Numbered from the stretch's first letter, positions 25,200 through 35,647 are shown. The stretch is 64,000 bases of DNA from Chloracidobacterium sp. (GCA_016716305.1 JADJWP010000002.1:671001-735000); one strand, 5' to 3'. Translations and numbers: made by a program. The notes: generated by a model from the letters alone, not told the origin.

Positions 25200-27875
25200 T
25201 CACTCGAGTGACGTAAGATTTTGCTGGAGTGTTGCGGTCTGAATCTCGATCTCCGATCTTCGTTCTCGCAGAGCTTCTACCTTTTCGGCGGGTGCTTTTT
25301 TAACGAAATCCAAATTTGACAACTGTCCGCTAAGCCGCGTCAATTCGATCGCAAGTTTCCCGATCTGGTTTTGCAACCGTTCGCGTTCCTTACTAAAATC
25401 GATCAGGCCTTCGAGCGGCACAGCGATCTCGGCATTTGCTATCACAGCTTTGGCGGACGCTTTAGGCACCGTGAGGGTGTCGCCACGCACAAGCTTATCA
25501 GCCCGTGCAAGCTTTAAGATCTGTGCTTCGTTCGCCGCGAATACTGCGCAAATATCCTCCCCACCTGCTACATGAACCGCGACGCGATCCGAAGGCTTGA
25601 TGTTCATATCCGTCCGGATATTCCGAACACGACGAATAAGGTCGATCACTGACCCCATCTCGTTTTCGGCTCGATCGTCGGAAAGGTCCGCAGTGCCCGG
25701 AGGAAAGTCGGCAAGCATTATCGTGCGTTCAGCTGAACTATAGGCTGGATTGTGAAATTGGCTGTTAGTTCCGGGCAATTTCTGCCACAGCTCTTCGGTC
25801 AAGTACGGCATAAAGGGATGAAGCAGCCGCAATGCCTGTTCGAGCACTGATAAGATCAGCCAACTCGCCTCGATATCACCTGCGTTGATCTCGTCTTTCT
25901 TGAGTTCGATGTACCAATCGCAAAAATCGTCCCAAAAGAAATGGTAAAGAAGCGAAACTGCCGTATGAAACTCGTATTTTGCAAGCGAGCTGTTTACATT
26001 GATCGCGGTCTTGTTCAATCGCGAGACGATCCATCGGTCGGCGATACCGGTCAGTTCTTCCGGAACAATAGCCTTTACTTGGGCGCCGTCGGAATTTAAA
26101 AGGCAGAAACGCGTTGCGTTCCATATTTTGTTGGCGAAGTTTCGGTAGGTCTCGACGCCGGTGTCGTTCCATTTAATGTCCGCGCCGGTCGCGATCGAAG
26201 CAAGATAAATGCGGGTTGCATCAACGCCGAATTTGTCGAACATCTCGATCGGATCGACGCCGTTTCCACGGGACTTTGACATCGGCTTTCCGTCCTTTCC
26301 AAGAACGGTTCCGGTCACCACCACGTCGTCGAATGCGGCCTTACCAACAAACTTCTTCGTCAACATCATCATTCGCGAGACCCAAAGGAAGATGATGTCG
26401 CGGCCCGTAACGAGAACATCAGTAGGCAGAAATGTCTCGAGATCGGGTGTATTTCTGACCTCACCGTTCCAACCGAATGTTGAGAAAGCCCAGAGCCCCG
26501 ACGAAAACCATGTGTCAAGAACATCCTGGTCCTGAGTCAGTTCTTTATCGCCTGCTTTTTCTTTCGCTTCCTCCGGCGTTCGTGCGACATAGACATTCCC
26601 TTCATTGTCGTACCAAGCCGGGATCTGATGTCCCCACCAAAGCTGCCGTGATATCGTCCAATCCTTTAGATTTTCGAGCCACGTCGTATAGACCTTTTCA
26701 TGCGGGACCTGCGGCCAGAATTGCGGTTTGCCTGTTCGAATCAGGTCAAGTGCCATATCGCGCAATTCATCCATCTTTACGAACCATTGGTCAGATAGTA
26801 TCGGTTCGACAATGGTCTTACAGCGTTCGCAGATCGGCAGCGAGACCTCGTAGTCTTCGATCCTATCCAGCAAACCTAGGCTCTCGAACTGCTCTACTAC
26901 CATCTTCCGGGCATCAAAACGGTCAATTCCATCGAAGGCGGCTCCAGCAGCCGCATTCATCGTGCCGTCATCGTTCATTACGAGAAGTTGTTCAAGCCCA
27001 TGGCGTTCACCGACGACGTAATCGTTCGGGTCATGAGCCGGAGTGATCTTTACTGCACCGGTCCCGAATTCCGGGTCGACGTAATCATCGGCGATTATCG
27101 GTATTTCACGACCTGTGAGCGGCAATGAAACTGTCTTTCCGATCAGATCGGTGTAGCGCTCGTCCAATGGGTTCACGGCAACTGCCGTATCGCCGAGCAT
27201 CGTCTCAGGACGCGTCGTCGCAACCGTGATAGTGCGGTCGGTTCCCTTTACCGGATACCGCAAATATGTCAGTTTCCCATCCTTCCTTGTTTCCTCTTTG
27301 ACCTCGAGGTCGGAGAGTACCGTCTTATCCTTCGGACACCAATTGACGATCCGAAGTCCGCGATATATCCAGCCTTCGTCATACAATGTGCAAAAGACGT
27401 TTCTAACCGCTAGCGAGAGGCTGTCGTCCATGGTAAAACGATGTCGTGACCAATCGACCGACGCCCCTTCGCGCCGCATCTGCTCGGTGATCGTGTTGCC
27501 GTATTGCTCTTTCCACGCCCATGCCCTTCGAACAAAGTCCTCCCGTCCGATATCCAATGGCGATCGTTTCTCGTCTTTTCTCAGTTGTTCGACGACCTTG
27601 CGCTGTACAGAGATACCTGCATGATCGGTACCTGGAAGCCAAAGCGTGCGGTAGCCCTGCATTCGCTTCCAACGCGTCAATACATCCATGATCGTATGCT
27701 GAAGCGCGTGGCCCATGTGCAGGCTGCCAGTGACATTCGGCGGCGGGATAACGATCGAAAACTTTTTTGCCTTCGGATCCTTGTTGATCTCCGGCGCAAA
27801 ACAGCCGATCGATTCCCAGCGATCGTAGTGATTTTCCTCAGCGACCTTCGGATCGTATGACTTCGGGATTTCCAT
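25200..27875 (-). CDS. valS: Valyl-tRNA synthetase
   Basis: 891 residues. Class I signatures are present: PPPNVTGSLHMGHALQHT (HIGH-type motif about 42-59) and KMSKSRGNGVDP (about 530-541). The editing domain insert includes TTRPETMLGDTAVAVNP, and the C-terminal 70 residues form the coiled-coil tRNA-binding arm (LIDFSKERERLQNQIGKLAI). It charges tRNA-Val and edits Thr. It is preceded on the same strand by two response-regulator genes. Confidence 0.97.
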   Translation of the reverse strand: MEIPKSYDPKVAEENHYDRWESIGCFAPEINKDPKAKKFSIVIPPPNVTGSLHMGHALQHTIMDVLTRWKRMQGYRTLWLPGTDHAGISVQRKVVEQLRKDEKRSPLDIGREDFVRRAWAWKEQYGNTITEQMRREGASVDWSRHRFTMDDSLSLAVRNVFCTLYDEGWIYRGLRIVNWCPKDKTVLSDLEVKEETRKDGKLTYLRYPVKGTDRTITVATTRPETMLGDTAVAVNPLDERYTDLIGKTVSLPLTGREIPIIADDYVDPEFGTGAVKITPAHDPNDYVVGERHGLEQLLVMNDDGTMNAAAGAAFDGIDRFDARKMVVEQFESLGLLDRIEDYEVSLPICERCKTIVEPILSDQWFVKMDELRDMALDLIRTGKPQFWPQVPHEKVYTTWLENLKDWTISRQLWWGHQIPAWYDNEGNVYVARTPEEAKEKAGDKELTQDQDVLDTWFSSGLWAFSTFGWNGEVRNTPDLETFLPTDVLVTGRDIIFLWVSRMMMLTKKFVGKAAFDDVVVTGTVLGKDGKPMSKSRGNGVDPIEMFDKFGVDATRIYLASIATGADIKWNDTGVETYRNFANKIWNATRFCLLNSDGAQVKAIVPEELTGIADRWIVSRLNKTAINVNSSLAKYEFHTAVSLLYHFFWDDFCDWYIELKKDEINAGDIEASWLILSVLEQALRLLHPFMPYLTEELWQKLPGTNSQFHNPAYSSAERTIMLADFPPGTADLSDDRAENEMGSVIDLIRRVRNIRTDMNIKPSDRVAVHVAGGEDICAVFAANEAQILKLARADKLVRGDTLTVPKASAKAVIANAEIAVPLEGLIDFSKERERLQNQIGKLAIELTRLSGQLSNLDFVKKAPAEKVEALRERRSEIEIQTATLQQNLTSLE

Positions 27876-27909
27876 AACCGTAAAACGTTTATTCTAAAAC
27901 AAATACAGA

Positions 27910-27936
27910 CAGTTTTCATCCGATGTCGGAAAACTG
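27910..27936. repeat. Inverted repeat between response regulator and valS
   Basis: Arms CAGTTTTC (27910-27917) and GAAAACTG (27929-27936) surround an 11-base loop. On the minus strand it is followed by a T-rich stretch about 10 bases on, so it may be a weak terminator or attenuator ahead of valS. Confidence 0.35.
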
Positions 27937-27963
27937 CCTGCAGTCTTTGCTTCGAATTTCCAG

Positions 27964-29205
27964 CTAGTATTTTTGAGCCAGCTTTTCGACCACCTTTTGA
28001 ACCAGCAACTCCATCAATTCCGGCGAGAGGGTAACGACCTGCTTACTGCCGGTTTCCTCTCGTGCCAGTTCAGGCGTAGTGAATTCGATCGTGCGGTTGT
28101 CGCCGACCGGCGGCAGCTCAAGCAGATCGATACCCTCGAAGACCGGTTGAGGTACGAATGATGTTTCGCTTTGCGTCTGAACGCCCGATTCCCCGTCTAC
28201 GCTGTCCTTTGCCACAACATATCGCTCGTCAACGCTTGCATCAAAGTCCGAGGGTTCGCTTTCTTGAACTTCGTGCAAATCCGAAACCGCCAGGGTATCT
28301 GCTGTTCCCGACTGCTCAATAGCCTGCAAGCTCGCCTCTTCCGGCTCATCGGTTATCCGTTCGAATGCGAGCGGCTCCGGCTCCCGATTCGGGTGGGGTT
28401 CCTCCCACGCGATCGGCAAAGAGACTTCCGGAGGCCGATAACTTTCGTCCTGATAGCTTTCGGCCAAAGAGCGAGGCAATTCGACCGTTTCAGCCGCCGG
28501 ATCGCCGTCGGGATAATAGGGAGACGGGTCAAACTGCTGTTCGTCCCGCACATCCGGGAGATCGTTATCTAAGACATCAGCCAGCCCGAAATCGATCGTC
28601 TCAACGTCAGTTTCGGGTGAGGCGTAGCTTGTCTCTATCATTTCGTCATCGAGACCGCTGTCGCCGAACTCGAACTCTTTAACCACTTCGCCAGATTCGG
28701 CGCCGGCCGTAACCAGGCTCTGCTCGTAAAGCCGGTCTATATCGTCCCCCTGCTCGATCTCGTTGTCGCCGCCATACTCGTCGGCAGCGGGCATCGAATC
28801 GCCGACCGTGCCTTGTCGATCGGCTGTTGCGGCCATCATTTCGGTTATATTGGTCACTAACTGCCGTATCGATTGAAACGGTTTGGTCATGAACGCATTC
28901 GCCCCGACGCGTTCAGCTTCCGATTCGTCAAAAGGCTCAAATGATCCGACAAGAAGTACGACCGGAATGGTCCGTGTCGATTCATGTGCCCGGATCGCCT
29001 CGCAGATCTGATAACCGCTTGCCCCGGGCATGTTGACATCGGCCATAACGAGATCGGGACGTTCTCTCGATAGAAACTCAAGAGCGGCGTCTCCGTCGCT
29101 GACGGTCGTCACTTCGATGCCTTCTTCGGCAAACGTAAGATTGACGACTTTCTGGATCGTTACGGAATCATCGGCAAGTAAAAGCTTGCGTTTAGAGACG
29201 TTCAT
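27964..29205 (-). CDS. Response regulator with long acidic linker and short C-terminal helix
   Basis: 413 residues; AGGAG precedes the ATG. The receiver (about 1-125) has Asp12/13, phospho-acceptor Asp56 and Lys109. The conserved Thr/Ser region reads LLVGSF. Residues about 130-370 are low-complexity and strongly acidic, with no recognised domain. The last 25 residues (VVTLSPELMELLVQKVVEKL) form an amphipathic helix, possibly a docking or oligomerisation element. No DNA-binding domain is present. The output is unknown. It lies upstream of valS, next to a second receiver-only protein. Confidence 0.75.
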   Translation of the reverse strand: MNVSKRKLLLADDSVTIQKVVNLTFAEEGIEVTTVSDGDAALEFLSRERPDLVMADVNMPGASGYQICEAIRAHESTRTIPVVLLVGSFEPFDESEAERVGANAFMTKPFQSIRQLVTNITEMMAATADRQGTVGDSMPAADEYGGDNEIEQGDDIDRLYEQSLVTAGAESGEVVKEFEFGDSGLDDEMIETSYASPETDVETIDFGLADVLDNDLPDVRDEQQFDPSPYYPDGDPAAETVELPRSLAESYQDESYRPPEVSLPIAWEEPHPNREPEPLAFERITDEPEEASLQAIEQSGTADTLAVSDLHEVQESEPSDFDASVDERYVVAKDSVDGESGVQTQSETSFVPQPVFEGIDLLELPPVGDNRTIEFTTPELAREETGSKQVVTLSPELMELLVQKVVEKLAQKY

Positions 29206-29298
29206 TTCAGCTCCTGATCGGTCCTACGAGGGGTTGTTTCTGAAAGCTATCATCTTGTCCGCTCAACAGTCAAGATACCTCTTCGACCACGGTCGGTT

Positions 29299-29718
29299 TC
29301 ACCGACTATCTAGGACCGTCTTCAACATTAGCCGCAATTGGCTGTTTGTGAACGGCTTTGAAAGAAATGCCGCAGCACCAGCATTGAAACTTGAGGACGT
29401 CGCTTTCGGATCGGTTCCGGCGGTCATAACGATCACCGGAATATGCGAAAATCGTTCATTGGAACGCATGAACCGCAGCAGTTCGGTTCCTTCGATATAG
29501 GGCATACGAATGTCAACGATGACGGCTCGGATCTGGTGGTTTGATTGAAGCAGTTTGTAAGCTTGCTTGCCATCATTCGCAGCAACGACCTCATATCCCT
29601 CCGCCTGAACGATTGCTGTAACAAGCTTAAGGATCGCCGCGTCGTCATCGGCGATAAGAACAGCTGGTCTTGGAGGAGTCTCAGAAACCATACTAGATTG
29701 GTTCAATTCACTGGGCAT
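29299..29718 (-). CDS. Single-domain response regulator
   Basis: 139 residues: about 17 extra N-terminal residues, then one receiver domain with AVLIADDD (Asp24-26), phospho-acceptor Asp69 in VIVDIRMP, VIVMTAG (switch Thr) and the conserved Lys in FLSKPF. There is no output domain, so it is likely to act by protein contact. The start overlaps the pdxA stop by 11 bases; an internal ATG at residue 10 is an alternative. Confidence 0.82.
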   Translation of the reverse strand: MPSELNQSSMVSETPPRPAVLIADDDAAILKLVTAIVQAEGYEVVAANDGKQAYKLLQSNHQIRAVIVDIRMPYIEGTELLRFMRSNERFSHIPVIVMTAGTDPKATSSSFNAGAAAFLSKPFTNSQLRLMLKTVLDSR

Positions 29719-30754
29719 CGTCGGCCGTGCACTTCATCGGGCGTTGCATGGCCAAATCGGCAGCTAGTTTGATCGCAGATTGCATACTCGAAGCATCGGC
29801 AATACCCTTGCCCGCAATATCGAACGCCGTTCCATGGTCGACGGAAGTTCGGATCAACGGAAGTCCCAGGGTCACATTTACCGCTGAGCCGAACGACAAC
29901 GACTTAACGGCGATCGTAGCCTGATCATGATAACACGCGATGACCGCGTCAAATTCGCCCCGATAGCCTCGTAAAAAGACCGTGTCCGGGGAATACGGAC
30001 CCGATACGTCGATGCCAAGCTCGTCGCGGCATCGCGCTATTGCCGGTTCGATCTCGTCTGCTTCCTCGACACCGAACATCCCATGTTCCGAGGCATGCGG
30101 ATTCACTCCAGCGACGGCGATCTTGACACTACGCCCGAGCAACTTCTTGAACTGTTCCGAGGCAAAAGTGATTAGCGATATCATGGTCTCGGTCTTCACA
30201 AGTTCGATCGCTTTTCTTAAAGGCACGTGAGTCGAAACCAGCACGACGCGTAATTTGTCCGCAAAAAAACTCATGGCAAACTCGCGAGTTCCAGTCAACT
30301 GAGCAAGAAACTCGGTATGACCGGGAAAATCGTAACCGCCGAGAACAAGCGAGCCCTTATTTATAGGGGCTGTCGCGATCGCGTCGATCTTTCCTGCTCG
30401 CCAGAGTTCGACCGCTTTTTCGATATAGCTTCCTGCCGCCCGGCCGCAAACGGGCGACTCTCGACCGATCGCCAAGTCAGACGGGAGACCACCGAGATCG
30501 ATCACCGGGACAGAACCGAAAGGCTCCTGCTCATCCGCATTTCGCAGCCGGACGGGAATTGAAAACGAAGCGGCCGTACGACGTAATAACCCTAGATCAC
30601 CGACTATGATGATGTCAGCGAACTTATTCAAATCGGCATCAGCGGCAGACCGCAAGACGATCTCAGGTCCGATTCCCGCCGGGTCGCCGATTGTTACCCC
30701 GATCCTTGGACGTACTTGCATTAACCGTCGTTCGCTTTGGTCAATTCCGGTCAT
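29708..30754 (-). CDS. pdxA: 4-hydroxythreonine-4-phosphate dehydrogenase
   Basis: 348 residues. Family segments are IGVTIGDPAGIGPEIVLR, ATAPINKGSLVLGGYDFPGHTEFLA (metal/substrate His), STHVPLRKAIE, AVAGVNPHASEHGMFG (metal His) and CYHDQATIAVKSLSF (metal His), ending GLPLIRTSVDHGTAFDIAGKG. It oxidises 4-phosphohydroxy-threonine in pyridoxal phosphate synthesis. It lies just past the ftsZ terminator and overlaps the following response regulator gene. An ATG at residue 12 is an alternative start. Confidence 0.95.
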   Translation of the reverse strand: MTGIDQSERRLMQVRPRIGVTIGDPAGIGPEIVLRSAADADLNKFADIIIVGDLGLLRRTAASFSIPVRLRNADEQEPFGSVPVIDLGGLPSDLAIGRESPVCGRAAGSYIEKAVELWRAGKIDAIATAPINKGSLVLGGYDFPGHTEFLAQLTGTREFAMSFFADKLRVVLVSTHVPLRKAIELVKTETMISLITFASEQFKKLLGRSVKIAVAGVNPHASEHGMFGVEEADEIEPAIARCRDELGIDVSGPYSPDTVFLRGYRGEFDAVIACYHDQATIAVKSLSFGSAVNVTLGLPLIRTSVDHGTAFDIAGKGIADASSMQSAIKLAADLAMQRPMKCTADDAQ

Positions 30755-30772
30755 GCAGCTATGATATCACGC

Positions 30773-30803
30773 AAAAAGGCCGGGCTTAATGATTGGCCCG
30801 GCC
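30773..30803 (-). terminator. Strong intrinsic terminator after ftsZ
   Basis: On the minus strand an 8-bp GC stem (30796-30803 with 30778-30785, loop of 10) is followed by TTTTT. It closes the dcw cluster 21 bases after the ftsZ stop. Confidence 0.85.
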
Positions 30804-30824
30804 ACTGCATCGATCTACCAGCGG

Positions 30825-31940
30825 CTAGTCGGCTTGCCTGCGAATAAATGTAGGAACCTCGAGATCTTCGTCTCGTTTGGATTCGATTGCGGGAAAAACA
30901 GATCCTCCGCCCCCATTCGCGACCGCTGGAACTTCCATCGGCCTCGGAAACGGCATTGCCGACTGTACCGCTGTATCAAAACCTGTCGCGATAACCGTCA
31001 CCCTGATCTCGTCACCCATATCTTCGCGAATGACGTTGCCCCAGATAATGTCCGCCTGATCGTCCGATTCACTCTCGATCATACCGATCGCGTCTTCGAT
31101 CTCGCCGAGCGGCATATTCGCGCTCCCGGTTACGTTGATAAGAGCAGCCTTGGCTCCGGTGATCGAATTCTCTTCAAGCAACTTGTAATCAAGTGCGGCA
31201 CGCATCGCTTTCGACGCCGCATCGGGTCCACTGGCTGAACCGATACCCATCAGGGCGACGCCTTTGCCGCGCATAACGGTGGTCACGTCGGCGAAATCAA
31301 GATTGATGATTCCCGGCGTGGTGATCAGGTCGGTTATGCCCTGGACCGCCTGCAGCAACACGTCGTCCGCGCTTCTGAAGGCGTTCATCAAGGTTATATT
31401 TTCTTCGACCTCGCGGAGCTTCGAGTTGGGGATCGTGATGATGGTATCAACACAGCCGCGAAGTTCGGCAAGGCCGCGTTCCGCCTGTGCCATTCGCTTC
31501 TTGCCCTCGACACCAAACGGCTTGGTCACAACGGCAACCGTCAATGCTCCGAGTTCGATAGCAAGCGATGCAACGACCGGTGCGGCTCCGGTTCCGGTCC
31601 CACCGCCTAGGCCTGCGGTAACAAAGACCATGTCAGACCCTTCGAGCACGTCGAGAAGTTTTTCGTGATCCTCCAGTGCCGCTTCACGTCCGACCTCCGG
31701 GTTGGAACCGGCTCCAAGGCCGCGTGTCGATCTGGTACCGAGTTGGATCTTCATCGGGGCCTTCGAAGCGTTGAGCGCCTGAAGATCGGTGTTCGCGACA
31801 ATGAACTCTACACCTTTGATACCTTCTTCGATCATTCGATTGACCGCATTGCCGCCGCCGCCGCCCACGCCGATCACTTTGATCCGGGCACCCGTTATCG
31901 GCGGCTCGTCCAAAAACATTCTTATTCCGCTATTATTCAT
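30825..31940 (-). CDS. ftsZ: Cell division GTPase FtsZ
   Basis: 371 residues with GGAAGG ahead of the ATG. The N-terminal GTPase domain shows [17 protein letters not shown], the tubulin signature [12 protein letters not shown] (about 107-118) and the T7 synergy loop NLDFADV (about 208). A short variable linker ends in the conserved tail EVPTFIRRQ, which should bind FtsA. It polymerises into the Z ring at midcell. It is the last gene of the dcw cluster and is separated from ftsA by 166 bases. Confidence 0.98.
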   Translation of the reverse strand: MNNSGIRMFLDEPPITGARIKVIGVGGGGGNAVNRMIEEGIKGVEFIVANTDLQALNASKAPMKIQLGTRSTRGLGAGSNPEVGREAALEDHEKLLDVLEGSDMVFVTAGLGGGTGTGAAPVVASLAIELGALTVAVVTKPFGVEGKKRMAQAERGLAELRGCVDTIITIPNSKLREVEENITLMNAFRSADDVLLQAVQGITDLITTPGIINLDFADVTTVMRGKGVALMGIGSASGPDAASKAMRAALDYKLLEENSITGAKAALINVTGSANMPLGEIEDAIGMIESESDDQADIIWGNVIREDMGDEIRVTVIATGFDTAVQSAMPFPRPMEVPAVANGGGGSVFPAIESKRDEDLEVPTFIRRQAD

Positions 31941-31968
31941 TTGAAGACCTTCCGCAAATACCTAGCAT

Positions 31969-31982
31969 CCCGGTTACCCGGG
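31969..31982 (-). other. Small GC hairpin in the ftsZ leader
   Basis: On the minus strand CCCGG-GTAA-CCGGG forms a 5-bp stem with a GNRA-type tetraloop, about 30 bases before the ftsZ start. There is no following T run, so it is more likely a leader structure than a terminator. The rest of the 166-base ftsA-ftsZ gap holds no gene I can see. Confidence 0.35.
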
Positions 31983-32106
31983 CAGTCATCCTGATAAATT
32001 AATTCTGATGATTCGTTGACGTGATTACTGCTAGCAACAATATATTGTGCTGATGGGCAAAAAGCATACAACGATTTGTGGTAAAAATCTAGTCGTGACA
32101 TTACCA

Positions 32107-33345
32107 TTATCGAAATTTTTCTCGAAAATTCTCAAGCCATGCCGTAACCCTTCCGGCTCCGGATCTTCCGCCCAAGTTTTGCTCACGGACCTGTGTTCTC
32201 ATCGATGAAAGCGCCAGCCCGCATGCGACGGCCCAGTCCGGGCTCGCGACCTGCGCAGAAAGGCCGCCGAGATAATTCGGATCCGGAAAGCCCACACGTG
32301 TAGGCGCATCAAACACCTGTTCGCCGATCTCGACCATCCCGCGAGCAAGCGCTCCTCCGCCGGTCAGAACGACACCGCTTGGGATCTGTGCCTGTGTTGC
32401 CGCGACCTCCTGAGCAATATGCTGAAGCAGTTCGATGGCTCGCGGCTGCATGATGTCGCAGAGTATTTCCTTGGATAAGGCACGGGTCTCATTTCGTCCG
32501 ACCGGCACGATCTCGATGACTTCCTGCCGTTCCTCATCGTCCATCAGAAACGAGGCGACGCATCCGAAATCGTGCTTGATCTTCGCTGCTTCCTGCATCG
32601 ACACGCGTAACCCAACCGCGATGTCCTTTGTAAAGTGAAGGCCGCCGAAAGGAAAAACCGAGGTATGCTGGACGGCTCCGCGTCCGAAGATCATAAGCCC
32701 GGTGATCTCGGATCCAATGTTCACGACAGCACATCCGTATTCACGATCGTCATCGATGAGCGTACTCTCAGCCGCCGCAAGCGGTTCGAGCATCATACGT
32801 TCGACTTCGAGGCCTGCCCGCCTCACTGCCTTTTCGAGATTCTGCCTGCCCGCACTCGGGCCGGTAACAACGTGAACAAGCGATTCGAGCCGCGAACCCG
32901 TCATTCCGACCGGTTCAGTGATGCCGTCCTGCCCATCAATGATGAATTCTTGTGGAAGCCTGTCGAAGACTTCCCATCCAGTCGGCAGCTGTACAGCGCA
33001 TGCCGACTCGATCGCACGGTCCACGTCTTCGTTCGATATCTCACGGCCTGTTCCGGCTACAGCAACGACCCCGCTCTTGTTCTCGCCGCGAAAGTGTTCG
33101 CCGGAAAGATTAACGGTGACAGCACTGAGGTCGAGCCCGCTGATCCTCTCGGCCTCTTCGACCGCCTTCTTGACCGAGTCGGCAACGGCCTCAGCACCTG
33201 TCACGATCCCGCGCCGCAGCCCGCGCGATTCTGATTGTCCGATGCCGACGATGTTCATCTTTCCGCTGGCCGCAGCTTCGCCAACAATGCATCGAACCCT
33301 GCTCGTCCCAATGTCGACCCCGATCGCGTGAATTTCGTTGCTCAT
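32107..33345 (-). CDS. ftsA: Cell division protein FtsA
   Basis: 412 residues. Actin-fold features are AIGVDIGTSRVRCIVGE (phosphate 1), the SHS2/1C region (about 85-165), CAVVNIGSEITGLMIF (phosphate 2) and VVLTGGGALARGMVEIGEQVF (adenosine loop). The C-terminal WLENFREKFR is the amphipathic membrane-targeting helix. It tethers FtsZ filaments to the inner membrane. It lies between ftsQ and ftsZ. Confidence 0.97.
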   Translation of the reverse strand: MSNEIHAIGVDIGTSRVRCIVGEAAASGKMNIVGIGQSESRGLRRGIVTGAEAVADSVKKAVEEAERISGLDLSAVTVNLSGEHFRGENKSGVVAVAGTGREISNEDVDRAIESACAVQLPTGWEVFDRLPQEFIIDGQDGITEPVGMTGSRLESLVHVVTGPSAGRQNLEKAVRRAGLEVERMMLEPLAAAESTLIDDDREYGCAVVNIGSEITGLMIFGRGAVQHTSVFPFGGLHFTKDIAVGLRVSMQEAAKIKHDFGCVASFLMDDEERQEVIEIVPVGRNETRALSKEILCDIMQPRAIELLQHIAQEVAATQAQIPSGVVLTGGGALARGMVEIGEQVFDAPTRVGFPDPNYLGGLSAQVASPDWAVACGLALSSMRTQVREQNLGGRSGAGRVTAWLENFREKFR

Positions 33346-33364
33346 AATCCGATCACTATTGTGA

Positions 33365-34234
33365 TTACCTAACTTTCTGGCTTTGATGCTTGTCAGTTCG
33401 AGGTGCCAGAATCATGTTCGATCCGACCAGATCGACTGCTTCGAACGTAGTGCCTTTGCCCGCGATCGCTTTTATGCCGCGGCTCAAATTCTCACCAAAA
33501 TTGCTTCGTCCAACGGCGATCGAAACCGCATGACCCGAGTCGTCCAAAACAGCACGCGGCTCCTTCGGATCTGAAATATTTACGGCCTTGACCCGATCTG
33601 CAATTCCAAAGGTGACCCATTCCTCGAGCATCTTTCGATAGAGCTTTACGCGTTCCGGGTTTTCTCTATCGGCTCTTTCCGATTTTGATTCGTCCCAGCC
33701 GGTCATTACGAATGGAAGCGCGGCCTCATTCTTGTTTGCTCTCGCAAGTATCTTGCCATCAGCCCCGACCAAATGATCGCCATCAGAAAGCCTTACTATC
33801 GCCTTGGGTTCGTGTTCGATGACCTCGACCCGAATTCCGTTCGGAATCACTCGGGAGACTGACGCAGATCTGACGAAGGGCATCTTTTCGATCTGAGATC
33901 TGAGTTCATTGAGGTCGGCATTCCATACTCCGGTCCTGACGGTCTGCGATTCTACCAGTCGTTCGATGTTCTCTCTTGATGTACGGCTGGTGCCCCCGAC
34001 CGCTACCGTCCTTACCTCAAAGAAGTCCGATGCGGTGACAGTTCGATAGCCCAGGTAAACCAAGGCCGCGATAAAACTTAGAATTACCGCACTCAGCAAT
34101 ATCGGAAAGACATTCCCGAATCTCGGAGCTGCCCCAGAACTTGAACGTTTAGGGCGCGTTGCACTTCTGGAACGCCTCTTTACCGGTCGCGCCATACTTC
34201 GCTTTAAAGCTTTTTGGCTCCTCGTCGCTGCCAT
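33365..34234 (-). CDS. ftsQ: Cell division protein FtsQ/DivIB
   Basis: 289 residues. A basic cytoplasmic N-terminus (about 1-43, rich in Arg, Lys and Ser) is followed by one transmembrane helix (about 44-68), a POTRA domain (FFEVRTVAVGGTSRTSRENI to VEVIEHEPKAIVRL) and the FtsQ/DivIB beta domain. It links FtsL-type proteins to the divisome in the periplasm. Its ATG directly abuts the murC stop, which suggests coupled translation. Confidence 0.92.
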   Translation of the reverse strand: MAATRSQKALKRSMARPVKRRSRSATRPKRSSSGAAPRFGNVFPILLSAVILSFIAALVYLGYRTVTASDFFEVRTVAVGGTSRTSRENIERLVESQTVRTGVWNADLNELRSQIEKMPFVRSASVSRVIPNGIRVEVIEHEPKAIVRLSDGDHLVGADGKILARANKNEAALPFVMTGWDESKSERADRENPERVKLYRKMLEEWVTFGIADRVKAVNISDPKEPRAVLDDSGHAVSIAVGRSNFGENLSRGIKAIAGKGTTFEAVDLVGSNMILAPRTDKHQSQKVR

Positions 34235-35647
34235 CTACGCCGTTACGCCTCCGTCGTTCGAATTTGCTTGCCTGAGCTTTTCAATTATCTCATCAGATAC
34301 ACGCGTAACGCTTCCCGCTCCGAGGGTAATGACAAGATCGCCTTCGAGGAGCTCTGGAACAACCCGGTCAGCAGCTTTTTCTACGTCGCCGATATAGCTA
34401 GCGTTCTTATGGCCATGCTTACGAACATTTTCGGTAAGGACCTCGGCATTAACGCCCTCGATCGGCTGCTCGCTGGCAGCATAAATGTCCAGAACATAGA
34501 GAACGTCGGCATTGTTGAAAGCAAGTGCGAACTCGTCCATTAACTCTTGCGTCCTTGTATATCTATGCGGCTGGAAAACAACAACGGTCCTTCGACCGCT
34601 GGCAGCATTCTTTGCCGCTGACAGCGTTGCGAGTATTTCGGTCGGATGATGTCCGTAGTCGTCGACAACGGTGATCCCGTTAACGTCGCCTTTGAACTGG
34701 AAACGACGGTTAGCGTTCTTGAATCCGGTAAATGCCTCGGCGATCTTTTCGAACGGCACATCTAGTTCGAGTGCGACGGCCGTTGCGGCTAAAGCATTGT
34801 ATACATTATGCTTGCCCGGCACCGGCAGGTCGATGTCGCCGAGCACCTCGGTCCCTTTCCAGACCGTAAAGTGCGATCCGAAATCATCTCCATACTTAAT
34901 GTCATGTGCTGAGATATCTGCCTGGGCCGTCATGCCGTAAGTGACGCGGCGCCGCTTTATATTCGGGATCAACAATTGGACATTCGGATCGTCAAGGCAG
35001 ATGATCGCTGCTCCGAAAAACGGTACCTTATTGACGAAGTCGGTAAAGCACTGAACGACATCGTCCATGCCCTTGTACGATTCCATGTGTTCTTTGTCGA
35101 TATTCGTAACGACCGCGATCGTCGGATAAAGCATGAGGAAGGACCGATCGCTTTCATCGGCCTCGGTGACAAACCATTCTGATGTTCCGAGTTGCGCATT
35201 CGAACCGAGCGTATCGACCACACCCCCAACGACCGTCGTCGGATCTACACCGGCATGCTTTAAGATCGTCGCCACCATCGACGTCGTCGAGGTCTTGCCG
35301 TGTGTACCCGAAACAGCAACTGCGTAAGGCTTTAGCACCATCAACTCTGCCAGCATTTCGGCACGAGGTATTACCGGTATACCGTTCTCTTTCGCGATCA
35401 GGACCTCGGGGTTATCGTCACGAACTGCAGATGAGTAGACCACAACCTCGGCATCTCCGACATTTTCGGCCGAATGACCCTCGGTAATACGGATGCCGCA
35501 TAGTTTTTCAAGGCGGTCAGTATTCTTCGATCTCTTGATGTCCGATCCTGACACCTCGAAGCCAAGATTAGCGAGTACCTCGGCTATCCCGCTCATTCCG
35601 ATTCCGCCAACTCCGATAAAATGTATCTTCTTTACGTGTCTAAACAT
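34235..35647 (-). CDS. murC: UDP-N-acetylmuramate-L-alanine ligase
   Basis: 470 residues. The N-terminal Rossmann part [17 protein letters not shown], the ATP loop [12 protein letters not shown] (about 110-121), the central [10 protein letters not shown] and the C-terminal FQPHRYTRT are all MurC-specific. It adds L-Ala to UDP-MurNAc. The start overlaps the murG stop by 8 bases. murB and ddl, common neighbours at this point, are missing. Confidence 0.97.
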   Translation of the reverse strand: MFRHVKKIHFIGVGGIGMSGIAEVLANLGFEVSGSDIKRSKNTDRLEKLCGIRITEGHSAENVGDAEVVVYSSAVRDDNPEVLIAKENGIPVIPRAEMLAELMVLKPYAVAVSGTHGKTSTTSMVATILKHAGVDPTTVVGGVVDTLGSNAQLGTSEWFVTEADESDRSFLMLYPTIAVVTNIDKEHMESYKGMDDVVQCFTDFVNKVPFFGAAIICLDDPNVQLLIPNIKRRRVTYGMTAQADISAHDIKYGDDFGSHFTVWKGTEVLGDIDLPVPGKHNVYNALAATAVALELDVPFEKIAEAFTGFKNANRRFQFKGDVNGITVVDDYGHHPTEILATLSAAKNAASGRRTVVVFQPHRYTRTQELMDEFALAFNNADVLYVLDIYAASEQPIEGVNAEVLTENVRKHGHKNASYIGDVEKAADRVVPELLEGDLVITLGAGSVTRVSDEIIEKLRQANSNDGGVTA

